Shown piece after piece: positions 5,164 to 13,500 of a stretch of 16,439 bases of DNA. This stretch comes from G039029935 sp039029935 (GTDB lineage Bacteria > Chloroflexota > Anaerolineae > Caldilineales > Caldilineaceae), in contig JBCCFC010000127.1 in the NCBI GenBank assembly GCA_039029935.1, positions 1 through 16,439 on the forward strand. Reading direction: 5' to 3'. The number at the start of each line of letters is the position of its first letter. Positions within the stretch are counted from its first letter, which is position 1. The notes beneath the pieces were generated by a model, which was given only the letters and a program-made list of their open reading frames with translations, had not been told where the DNA came from and made no database searches. Both the position numbers and the translations under genes were made by a program.

Positions 5164-8100
5164 TTAGCGTTTTACCACTGGTAGAAAAACCATGCTCATT
5201 GTGCTATTGCTGTTGCCATCACCAGGGTCATTCGCAGCGGGACTTCCGGTGAATGTCTGTGCCTCTGGTACTTGATTGACGTTGAATGGGCGGCGAGATG
5301 CAATTGTGTTTGGTACAACGCTATCCCCTGCCTCATCAATCTCATCACCTTCACCCGCTTCACCCTCATCACCGCGAGCAAACGTTGCGTTGACCATCTC
5401 CGTTGCTGCTTCGTCCAACTCGGCCAGCCATGTATCAGCCGCCTCTTGCGAGATTAGTCCTGCTGTTATTGCAGCCTGAACAATTTCGGCTTCGGCAGTG
5501 ACGATGGCATCAACCAGTTCTTGAGCGTTGCTGCCATTCTCCTCAGCCAGTTCTGCCAAGCTCTGACCCGCAGCGACTGCCGACCACATGGTATCTGCCT
5601 CAATGTTCAGTGTGTTGATGACGACGTTGAACCAGAACCAGTCTCCGCCAGCCGCAATCGTTGTGGTTTCTTCATCATCACCTTCGTCTGCACCTTCGTC
5701 TACGTCGTCACCCTCTTCACCTTCTTCATTCCCTTCATTCCCTTCATCACCTTCATCACCTTCACCGGTGTTTTCATCAGCGCCTTCACCGTCATCGGTG
5801 TCTTCATCAGCACCTTCACCGTCATCGGTGTCTTCATCAGCACCTTCACCGTCATCGGTGTTTTCATCAGCACCTTCACCATCATCGGTGTTTTCATCAG
5901 CACCTTCACCGTCATCGGTGTCTTCATCAGCACCTTCACCGTCATCAGTGTCTTCGTTCGTATCAGTGCCTTCATCAGCATCTTCATCTTCATTCAGCAT
6001 CTCGGTCACAAATCCGTTGGCCTCTTCTGGGAGTTCGGCTTTCCATTCATTCGCTTCTTCCTCGTCAATGTCACCTTCTGAGAGTAATTCGTCAACGAGA
6101 GCCAGTTCAGTGCTGATAATAGCGTCGATAACCGCTTGTAGGTCCACACTATTTTCTTGCGCAACTTGGGCAATGGTTTGACCACTTTGAATTGATGCTC
6201 GTAGACTTTCAACTGTTACGTCGATTGTTTGGGCAGCAATTTCAAACCATTCATAAAGGTCGTCTTCGTCGTCAGTGCCTTCGTCACCAGCACCATCGTC
6301 ATCAGCACCTTCGTCATCGGCGTCATTGTCATCAGCACCATCATCGTCAGTGCCTTCATCGTCAGTGCCTTCATCGTCAGTGCCTTCATCGTCAGTGCCT
6401 TCATCATCAGCACCATCGTCATCAGCACCATCGTCATCAGCACCATCGTCGTCAGCACCATCATCAGCCCCGTCATCTGCGCCATCATCAGCTCCATCGC
6501 CAGCACCGTCGTCATCGGTGTCCCCACCACCAGGGTTCTCATGCAGGTCTACCATTGGTGGGAAGACAGTTGGGGCGGGTGCGGCGGAACCGATGACACC
6601 GTTGGTGACGTAGCTCACGGTTTGGGCATCATTGGGGATGAATGCACCACCGTATGAGAAGCCGTAGGTGTCGAACATTTGCTGATTGGTGATACCGATG
6701 TAGCCTTGGTCAAGTGAGGCCAATGCACTTTCGCTATTTTTCAGCGGTACAAAATTAGCCGCTTGCTCATTAAAGTAAATGCCTTGACCATCCAGCGTGA
6801 TGCGGTCTGGCATAGCAAAGTAGTAGGGTTGATAGCCCTCATCACCAAAGTCAGCATCCATCACAATATTGCGTCGTTCGTCCTCGCGTCCCGCAACCGC
6901 TGTGCCATCCAAGCTGCCAAAGGTGACATTGTCCATGGTCATCGTACGTGGACCTTGCAGTGTCTCATGAATCAGCATGTCGGTGACATTTTTCATGGTC
7001 AGGTTGCGGATGGTCCATGTATCATGACGTGGCGTAATAAAGCCCATCTCATAGCCTTCGATGGTAACATTTTCAATATACCCTGGTCCACGTGTCTCTG
7101 GGTTATTGAAGTCTAGCCCAACACCAATGGCTGCGGTTGCACCCAGATTGTGGTTAAATGTTTCACCAATACCAATCAAACGGGCGTTGCGAACAGAAAG
7201 GAGGTCGTTATAGTTCATCAGTAGACCATCACGTGACCCCCAAACTGTGATGCCATCAAAGACTGAATCCAGTGTGTCGATATATGCCTGTGGTGGTGCT
7301 TCATGGAAGGCACTACCAACAGTCCCCATATACGTATGTGAGTGAATGTAACGTGAACGGAAGCCGACGACTGCGCTATAGGACTCGTTGTCTTTGACCT
7401 CGGCCAGTGGTGCCCACCATACCGGAACGGTCTCACGGTTTGGAATCAGATGACCATTCGCCAGTGTGCTCACCTTCACAGCCGCACGTCCCAAATCCGG
7501 TTCAACCAGGCCATCGGTCCAGAAGATGATGCCATGTGCGGATGCGCCGGCGGAGATATTGTTGATGACGCTGACACGGTTTCCAGAGAGCCAGAAGCCG
7601 TCACCTGTATTGCCAAAACTCTGCTGTTCTGCTTCCAAGTCTGGGTCAATGGCACCACCATCATGGTCGAGCTTGAAGTTTGGGTTGACCGTGCGGATGG
7701 CGATATTGCCTTGCATCGTGCCGATTTCATCGCCTGCCTCAGTGTAGAAGGATGCACCCTGCACACCATAGGCCATATTGTTGATAAAATGAACATTGGA
7801 TGAGTGATTCACAAATCCCCAACCAGGGCTACCCATGACAACGCTGCCTTTAATGACGGCTGGTGAGCTACTTGGGTCTGTACCTGCTCGATGAACATGG
7901 ATGGCATAGCGTCCACGAATGTTCGTGCTTGGGCCAGTTGTCGTGGTGAAATCAGTGGGTGAGTTGCTGCCATTTCCGACTGTGTCCAAATCAAAGTTAA
8001 ACTCAATATCATTAAGTTGGATAGACTTGTCCGTCCGTCCCAAATCATGGAAGGCTACGTTGTTGACATCCACATCATGCGTTTGCATAAACATGATATG

Positions 8101-8967
8101 CCCACGACGGAGTACCTCTGCATTCTCTGATTCCAAAATGACGTTGCGGGTTGCGTTGGCAACATAGACGTTCAGGTCTGCATAGGGCGCAACATGGTCG
8201 AGTGCCAGTGCCTCATTCAGCGTGACTGTTGCGCCGTTAATTGCTGCAATCGTGCGAATCTCATCGCTTTTCGGTCCTTGTGTACCCGTAACAATCAGCT
8301 CATCACCCACATTCCAGTTGACAGGAACGCTGCTCAGTTCAAGCGTCACTTCGCCTGCGACTGGATGCGTCGCCAGTGCAATGTTGTGCGTAACCTCCGC
8401 ACCATACATCGTCGTTGTGCCACCCAGAATCGCACCACGACTCAATTGTGCTGGGTCTTGACCCAGATCAATTGCACCCAAGTCTGCAAAGACGATGCGA
8501 GCCGTGACATTGCCGGCAATGGGGCTGGCGGCTGTACCAATTTCAAGCCGTCCCGTTGCGTTGCTCACCAGCGTGTCCACCCACAGTTCGGTGTTGACAT
8601 TGGTCGCAAATTTGAGTTCGCCGTCAATGGTGACGAGCTTCATACTTGCTGTGAACACATCGTCAACGGTAACAGTCGTGCCTTGTGGAATCAAGACAAT
8701 GGCGTCCTCGCCGGGCAGTACCCCACCCCATGTGGCTGTGTCTGACCAGTTACCTGACTGCACGGCTGTGTGTGTCGCTGCCCCAAAATCAATCGGGACG
8801 GGATTGTTCTGTGCAAAGATGCCAAACCCACAGATATAGTTGTCAATCACAGGGATGCCCGTAATTACGCGGTTGTTGATATTGCCCGATGATGACCCCA
8901 CCAATGGGATCGACATCAAGATTAAAATGGCAACAAAAATCGTGCCTCTTACAAATTTTACATTCAT
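5164..8967 (-). CDS. Secreted G8 / beta-helix protein with acidic repeats, paralog 1
   Basis: This 1267-aa exported protein has a signal peptide (FVRGTIFVAILILMSIPLVG, cleavage near residues 24-28). A G8 domain follows at ~71-165 (SGNWSDTATWGG ... LEIGTAASP). Then comes a right-handed beta-helix at ~170-790 of the CEMIP/TMEM2 type, with RGRYAIHVHRAG at 351-362 and NHSSNVHFINNMAYGV...FYTEAGDE at 387-414. Residues ~814-903 are an acidic DDGAD/DDEGT repeat. A helical module occupies ~904-990, a DTDDGEGADE repeat ~996-1098, and a second helical module ~1106-1198. The C-terminus ends SMVFLPVVKR. G8 proteins bind or process glycans (CEMIP and TMEM2 act on hyaluronan), so a surface polysaccharide role is inferred. 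Start: AGGAGG (8979-8984) lies 11 bases before ATG 8967. No lipobox, LPXTG or transmembrane anchor is seen. It is a paralog of the gene ending at 10596. Confidence 0.88.
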   Translation of the reverse strand: MNVKFVRGTIFVAILILMSIPLVGSSSGNINNRVITGIPVIDNYICGFGIFAQNNPVPIDFGAATHTAVQSGNWSDTATWGGVLPGEDAIVLIPQGTTVTVDDVFTASMKLVTIDGELKFATNVNTELWVDTLVSNATGRLEIGTAASPIAGNVTARIVFADLGAIDLGQDPAQLSRGAILGGTTTMYGAEVTHNIALATHPVAGEVTLELSSVPVNWNVGDELIVTGTQGPKSDEIRTIAAINGATVTLNEALALDHVAPYADLNVYVANATRNVILESENAEVLRRGHIMFMQTHDVDVNNVAFHDLGRTDKSIQLNDIEFNFDLDTVGNGSNSPTDFTTTTGPSTNIRGRYAIHVHRAGTDPSSSPAVIKGSVVMGSPGWGFVNHSSNVHFINNMAYGVQGASFYTEAGDEIGTMQGNIAIRTVNPNFKLDHDGGAIDPDLEAEQQSFGNTGDGFWLSGNRVSVINNISAGASAHGIIFWTDGLVEPDLGRAAVKVSTLANGHLIPNRETVPVWWAPLAEVKDNESYSAVVGFRSRYIHSHTYMGTVGSAFHEAPPQAYIDTLDSVFDGITVWGSRDGLLMNYNDLLSVRNARLIGIGETFNHNLGATAAIGVGLDFNNPETRGPGYIENVTIEGYEMGFITPRHDTWTIRNLTMKNVTDMLIHETLQGPRTMTMDNVTFGSLDGTAVAGREDERRNIVMDADFGDEGYQPYYFAMPDRITLDGQGIYFNEQAANFVPLKNSESALASLDQGYIGITNQQMFDTYGFSYGGAFIPNDAQTVSYVTNGVIGSAAPAPTVFPPMVDLHENPGGGDTDDDGAGDGADDGADDGADDGADDDGADDDGADDDGADDEGTDDEGTDDEGTDDEGTDDDGADDNDADDEGADDDGAGDEGTDDEDDLYEWFEIAAQTIDVTVESLRASIQSGQTIAQVAQENSVDLQAVIDAIISTELALVDELLSEGDIDEEEANEWKAELPEEANGFVTEMLNEDEDADEGTDTNEDTDDGEGADEDTDDGEGADENTDDGEGADENTDDGEGADEDTDDGEGADEDTDDGEGADENTGEGDEGDEGNEGNEEGEEGDDVDEGADEGDDEETTTIAAGGDWFWFNVVINTLNIEADTMWSAVAAGQSLAELAEENGSNAQELVDAIVTAEAEIVQAAITAGLISQEAADTWLAELDEAATEMVNATFARGDEGEAGEGDEIDEAGDSVVPNTIASRRPFNVNQVPEAQTFTGSPAANDPGDGNSNSTMSMVFLPVVKR
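5770..5949 (-). repeat. Six 30-base coding repeats (acidic linker)
   Basis: Six consecutive 30-base units encode the decapeptide DTDDGEGADE or NTDDGEGADE on the - strand. Units differ at only one or two positions, so the array is recent or homogenised. The + strand is almost pure C/T with few A, giving spurious long open frames. Confidence 0.9.
6274..6510 (-). repeat. 15-base coding repeats (DDGAD / DDEGT linker)
   Basis: About 15 units of 15 bases encode DDGAD, DDEGT and variants. There are two internal blocks: four near-identical DDEGT units (around 6346-6405) and several DDGAD units (around 6406-6470). The array links the beta-helix to the first helical module of paralog 1. Confidence 0.85.
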
Positions 8968-9018
8968 TTGGCTATTCGCCTCCTAGATAGATGTTTGTTA
9001 AGCGGTTGGTTCGGTTTT

Positions 9019-9041
9019 GCTTGGCTGTTTGGCAACCAAGC
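9019..9041 (-). promoter_or_regulatory. Conserved leader hairpin upstream of paralog 1
   Basis: The arms gcttgg (9019-9024) and ccaagc (9036-9041) pair. A second ttgg at 9029-9032 can pair with the same ccaa instead. The equivalent element before paralog 2 (14872-14892) has A and T at the matching positions, so pairing is kept by coordinated change. It lies ~52-74 bases upstream of the ATG in the 5' leader. Confidence 0.45.
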
Positions 9042-9094
9042 GGTTATTTTTCTGATTGTCTATTGCTTTTTTCTGTTCTATCCCTATAGAGACG

Positions 9095-9140
9095 TGAGGC
9101 ATGGGGGGTGATACACAATTGTGTAAATGAATTGTAAAAT
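9095..9140 (-). promoter_or_regulatory. Conserved upstream block of paralog 1, candidate promoter
   Basis: This block is conserved with 14957-15001 before paralog 2, including gaggcatgg, ggtgatac and gtaaatgaattgtaaaat on the + strand. Read on the - strand it offers TTTACA (9138-9133) and TGTATC (9115-9110) spaced 17 bases, a possible sigma-70 pair. Copy 1 also has the palindrome acacaattgtgt (9113-9124), which copy 2 lacks. Conservation is clear; the promoter boxes are a guess. Confidence 0.4.
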
Positions 9141-9148
9141 GCAGGGGG

Positions 9149-9202
9149 ACCTCCGGAAGGTGTTCAATTTACTCGAAGAAATTTAACACCTTCCGGAGGT
9201 CC
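9149..9202. repeat. Dispersed 16-bp palindromic repeat, copy 2
   Basis: The arms acctccggaaggtgtt and aacaccttccggaggt are the same core as at 4968-5003, here separated by a ~20-base AT-rich loop and extended to ggacctccgg at the ends. It sits between the - strand paralog 1 promoter and the + strand ATPase gene. Confidence 0.85.
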
Positions 9203-9218
9203 CACTCCTCTACCTACA

Positions 9219-9269
9219 AATTATACCTTGAAATTTCGCCTTGACTTGACCAAATTTCAAGGTATAATT
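9219..9269 (+). promoter_or_regulatory. ATPase promoter embedded in an 18-bp inverted repeat
   Basis: The arms aattataccttgaaattt (9219-9236) and aaatttcaaggtataatt (9252-9269) are perfect complements around a 15-base spacer. The spacer and right arm carry TTGACT (9241-9246) and TATAAT (9263-9268) 16 bases apart, a near-consensus sigma-70 promoter. Transcription would start at about 9275, which is the A of the gene's ATG, so the mRNA is probably leaderless. The symmetric arms make an operator or self-regulation likely. Confidence 0.7.
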
Positions 9270-9274
9270 CATCT

Positions 9275-10411
9275 ATGTATATCGAAAGAACATACGCAAA
9301 AACACAAATGGACACTGCCCTCCGCCGTAGCCCTGTCACTGCCCTGATTGGCCCACGCCAGTCGGGTAAGACAACACTTGCACGACAATATGTACCAGCA
9401 GATTCGATTAACTACTTTGATCTGGAAGACCCGATCAGTCTGGCACGTTTGGATGAACCGATGACGGCTCTTCGCGGCCTAGAGGGGTTGATTGTGATTG
9501 ATGAAATCCAACGTCGCCCAGACCTGTTTCCACTGTTGCGGGTGTTGGTTGATCGTGACCCATTGCCATCAAGATTCTTGATTTTGGGCAGCGCATCGCC
9601 TGAATTGTTGCGTCAATCGTCAGAATCACTAGCGGGACGTATCGAGATGATTACCATGAGTGGGTTTGGTCTTGCCGAAGTTGGTTTGGAGGCACAGCCG
9701 ATACACTGGCTACGTGGCGGGTTTCCACGCGCTTATTTGGCGACATCCGATACAGATAGTTTTGCATGGCGCAAGAATTTTATCTTAACGTTTTTGGAGC
9801 GAGACATTCCACAATTTGGGCTAAACATTCCGGCCAATACGCTACTACGTTTCTGGACGATGTTGGCGCACTATCACGGCCAAACATGGAACGGATCTGA
9901 GTTAGCACGTTCAATGGGCATTGGTCAGAAAGAGGTGCGACGTTACTTGGATATTTTGGAAGGGCTGTTTATGATGCGCCAATTGCAGCCCTGGCACGCA
10001 AACTTGAAGAAGCGACAGGTGAAGTCGCCCAAAGTCTATTTTCGAGACAGCGGTCTGCTGCATAACCTGTTGGGTATCCAGTCCGAACTAGACCTTGTGA
10101 CCAACCCAAAATTAGGTGCGTCGTGGGAGGGATATGTCATTGAAGAGTGTATCAAAGCCACACGACCGGATGCCGCTTATTTCTGGGCGACCCACAGCGG
10201 TGCAGAGTTGGATTTGCTGCTCCAGAAAGATGGCAAGTTGTTGGGGATTGAGTGTAAACGGATGGATGCGCCGAAATTAACACCGTCGATGAAGAATGCA
10301 TTGAGCGATTTGGGATTAGACCACCTGTTTGTCGTTTATCCAGGGGATCGTCAGTATCCGTTGGGTGAGCATGTAACCGTCATGCCGCTGAAAGATTTTG
10401 TGCAGAAGTAA
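9275..10411 (+). CDS. AAA-type ATPase with C-terminal DUF4143
   Basis: This 378-aa protein belongs to the common ATPase family with an N-terminal AAA_14 domain and a C-terminal DUF4143. Walker A is GPRQSGKT (26-33), Walker B is LIVIDE (72-77), and GSAS (105-108) looks like the sensor. Residues ~200-235 (WNGSELARSMGIGQKEVRRYLDIL) form a winged-helix-like segment. The C-terminus is PD-(D/E)xK-like with E285 in ASWEGYVIEE, D313 in GAELDLLL and E326/K328 in GIECKR, so nuclease-type residues are kept. These proteins are widespread and mostly uncharacterised; toxin-like or mobile-gene behaviour has been suggested. No Shine-Dalgarno exists before the ATG, and the promoter places the transcript start at the start codon. 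The gene is on the opposite strand to the two large paralogs on each side. Confidence 0.88.
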   Translation: MYIERTYAKTQMDTALRRSPVTALIGPRQSGKTTLARQYVPADSINYFDLEDPISLARLDEPMTALRGLEGLIVIDEIQRRPDLFPLLRVLVDRDPLPSRFLILGSASPELLRQSSESLAGRIEMITMSGFGLAEVGLEAQPIHWLRGGFPRAYLATSDTDSFAWRKNFILTFLERDIPQFGLNIPANTLLRFWTMLAHYHGQTWNGSELARSMGIGQKEVRRYLDILEGLFMMRQLQPWHANLKKRQVKSPKVYFRDSGLLHNLLGIQSELDLVTNPKLGASWEGYVIEECIKATRPDAAYFWATHSGAELDLLLQKDGKLLGIECKRMDAPKLTPSMKNALSDLGLDHLFVVYPGDRQYPLGEHVTVMPLKDFVQK

Positions 10412-10425
10412 TATAAGTATTTTAC

Positions 10426-10469
10426 ATAAAAAAGAGTCGGTGTTCATATTGTACGCCGACTCTATTTTT
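10426..10469. terminator. Bidirectional terminator between ATPase gene and paralog 2
   Basis: The stem agagtcgg (10433-10440) / ccgactct (10456-10463) has A-rich sequence on the left and atttttag on the right, so it can end the ATPase transcript (+) and the paralog 2 transcript (-). It begins 15-20 bases after the ATPase stop. Confidence 0.8.
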
Positions 10470-10532
10470 AGATTGCCCTTTTTTATTGCGTAGGAAAGTA
10501 TAAAATCAGCGAAGGGACACGGTTCGGTTCTT

Positions 10533-10563
10533 GCTGAAAGCTGACGGCTGAATAGCTGAAAGC
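10533..10563. repeat. Four degenerate 7-base repeats
   Basis: The string gctgaaa, gctgacg, gctgaat, a, gctgaaa forms four near-tandem heptamers, followed by a T-run. It lies between the terminator and the 3' end of paralog 2. No gene is seen in 10470-10595. Confidence 0.55.
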
Positions 10564-10595
10564 TTTTTCATTTTTGGGATATTGCTACAGACTAT

Positions 10596-13500
10596 CTAAC
10601 GTGTAACCACTGGCAGGAACACGGTGTGCGTCGTACTGCCGTTGCCATCCCCTGGCTCATTCGCCCCGGGTGTATCCACTGCTGGTGCCTCAACAGGCGT
10701 CGTCTCCGGTGAGGCATCCGGTGAGACCGTAGACACTTGGTTGATATTGAATGGACGGCGAGATGCGGCTGTGTCTGGCACAACAGCCTCACCTGTTTCA
10801 TCCGTTGCCTCAGACTCATTGCTGACGCTAAACCTTGCATTGACCATTTCGGTTGCCGCTGCGTTCAGCCCCTCTAACCATTCATCGGCGGTTTCTTGCG
10901 TGAGCATCCCCGCAGCCACTGCCGACTCGACCATGCCCGTTTCAGCAGCAACAATGGCATCAATCAATGCTTGGGCATTGCTGCCTTCCTCCTCGGCTAG
11001 CTCGGCTAAACTTTGCCCCTCGACGACTGTAGCCCACATCGTATTGGCTTCAATGTTGAGTGTCTGTGCCACAATGTGGAACCAGAACCAGTTGCCGTTG
11101 GTATCAACATACGAGGGGCTTTCATCAGCACCTTCGTCATTACCTTCCTCGGTGTCAGCACCTGTGTCGGAGTCTTCGCCTTCATCAGCACCTGTGTCGG
11201 AGTCTTCACCTTCATCAGCACCCGTTTCGGAGTCTTCACCTTCGTCCGCACCTGTGTTGGTTTCCTCATCTTCATCAGTACCGGCATCGGAGTCTTCACC
11301 TTCGTCAGTACCGGCGTCAGCGCCCTCACTTTCGTCAGCACCTGTATCGGTGTCTTCGCCTTCATCAGTACCAGCATCAATGTCTTCACCTTCATCAGTA
11401 CCTGTGTCGGTATCCTCGCCTTCGTCAGTATCATTAGCGTCGTCGCTTTCGGGATTACTCTCACTGGCATCATCGCTACTGGCATCATCGCTATTGCTAT
11501 CATCGCTACTGCCATCACCGCTATTGCCATCACCCGGCTGACCTGTACCGCTGTAGAAGGCATCCATTGCAGCATCATAGCGGTCGGCAACGGCTTTCGC
11601 ACCGGCCTCGTTGTAATGCACCTCGTCGGCCATGTATGAATCACTCCAGCCTGTTGCTATGTCTACTACGATAACGCTCGGTGTGTTGCTTCTCTGTTGA
11701 CTTGCCAATGTTGCGATGCCCATGTTGAACTCGTCAAAAGCGGCTTGAAGCTCGGCTGACATAAAATCAGAGCGTCCTGGCGCAATCTGCTCGATAAAAA
11801 TCGTGATGTTGGCGTTGCTTGTTTGCAGCCTACCGATCAGTTGACTGATGTTGCTGACGACACTGGCAATCGCTTCAGTACTCTGGGCGCCGTTCAGCAA
11901 GTCGTTCCCACCGATCCCGATGAGTGCGATATTGGGTGTACCGACGCTGGCAAGTACATCATCAATATCGACAAGTAAATCGTCTGTAGTTGCACCGCCT
12001 CCACCTTGATGGTCGCCGTCAAATGATTGACCTTGATAGGTGGCATAGGATGTCTCGTCTGTGTTCATGCCCACAAAGTCGAATGTCCAGCCATTGTCAA
12101 TCAAGTTTTTCCAAAGCTCGTACCGATAGCTCTCAAAGAAAGGCCGCTCACCCTCGACTCTTGAATCACCTAGCAGAAGGATTTTGGCATTGGCCGGGAA
12201 TTGATTCGTTCCAGAGGCGTTGTCCGCACCATCATTGGGGCTTGTATCCTCAACATCTTCTTCGCTATCGTTGCCCTCAGCACCCTCCTCGGCGTCATCA
12301 TTCTCAGCACCCTCTTCGGCATCATCGCCTTCGTCAGCACCTTGTTCGGTGTCATCACCTTCATCACTTTCTTCGGCGTCATCACCTTCATCACCCTCTT
12401 CCGTGTCTTCTCCTTCACCACTCTCACCCGCTTCCTCTGGGAAGGTTGTTGGTGCTGAGGCTGCGGTTCCAACTTGGCCGCCAACGATGCCTGTGACGGC
12501 TGTTGCATCGCCGGGCAAGAGTGCGCCACCAAACGAAAGACCATATGCTGTAAGAAGTTGCTGGTTTGTCTTGTCAAGATATTGGCTCGGAACGGGCTCC
12601 GCACCCTCAGCAGAGGTCACGTTTTCAGCGGTCATGGGGATAAAGTCGGGTCTCTGCTCATCATAGAACAAGCCTTGTCCATTGTACGGCGCAAAGTTGA
12701 GCGTGATGCGGTCTGGTTGCAGGAAGAAAAGGGGGTCTTTATCACCATCATCATTACCCACATCATCCTGAACCTCGCCCATGAATGTAAAATCCGGGTC
12801 CATCTGGAAGTTGGTTCGTGGACTACCGCTAAACGCCGATGACGTGCCAAATGTGATGTTGTTAAAGGCCAGTGTGCGTGACGCCTTTTGTGGGTTGCGG
12901 ATACGGAAGTCCACCAGATTGCTAAATGTGCCCCCCTCAATCACGATGTTGCCCTGGCTTGGCACATCCATACCAACACCAAAGCCTTCAATCGTCAGAT
13001 TCTCAAAGCGGTAGTCATCCATATTATGGAAGTGATTGGCATCAACCGCAAGGCTGTTGGGGTCGCCGTTGCCGACGATACGGGTGTTGATAAAGGTCAT
13101 GTTCTCGGCAAAGTTGAAGTCCATCGCCACCCGACGCATCCCCCACAGGGTTGTATTTTCAAAGGTCGAGTGTATCTGATCAAAGTATGCTTCGGTTATA
13201 TTGCCACCAAGGAATGAGGCATGGAGATAATAGAAAACCAGCCCCTTGGTTGAAGCATAGCCCGTGTTGTTTTTGAACGAAGAAACGGGCATCCACCATA
13301 CATCGACCGCTTGAATCGAGCTATCTAACAGATGTCCATTTGGTAGTGCTGACGGGTGTACACGCGTCGCGCCTCTGTCAGCCTCAATCAAGCCTTCCGG
13401 CCAGTAGATGTAGGCATGGCCTGATGCACCAGAGACAACATTCCCTTCGATGCGAGGACCACCGCCATGTAGCCAGAAGCCATCCCCTTGGAAGGCAAAA

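Noticed and set aside
5119..5252. Small + strand frame beginning MMMTLGL with a Cys/His-rich end
   Set aside because: Overlaps the 3' end of the large - strand gene and the Cys/His part is antisense to its conserved tail; no suitably spaced ribosome-binding site.
5770..5949. CRISPR array
   Set aside because: Units are contiguous 30-mers with no spacers and lie in a coding frame.
5521..6657. Long + strand open frames rich in Ser/Pro, Phe/Ile/Val or His/Leu over the acidic repeats
   Set aside because: They are antisense shadows of the Asp/Glu repeat arrays; the strong composition bias removes stops in all frames and none has a ribosome-binding site or family features.
9113..9124. Palindrome acacaattgtgt upstream of paralog 1 as an operator
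   Set aside because: Not kept in the otherwise conserved block of paralog 2.
11013..11644. Further antisense frames over the paralog 2 repeats
   Set aside because: Same effect: they exist only where the - strand acidic linker is coded.
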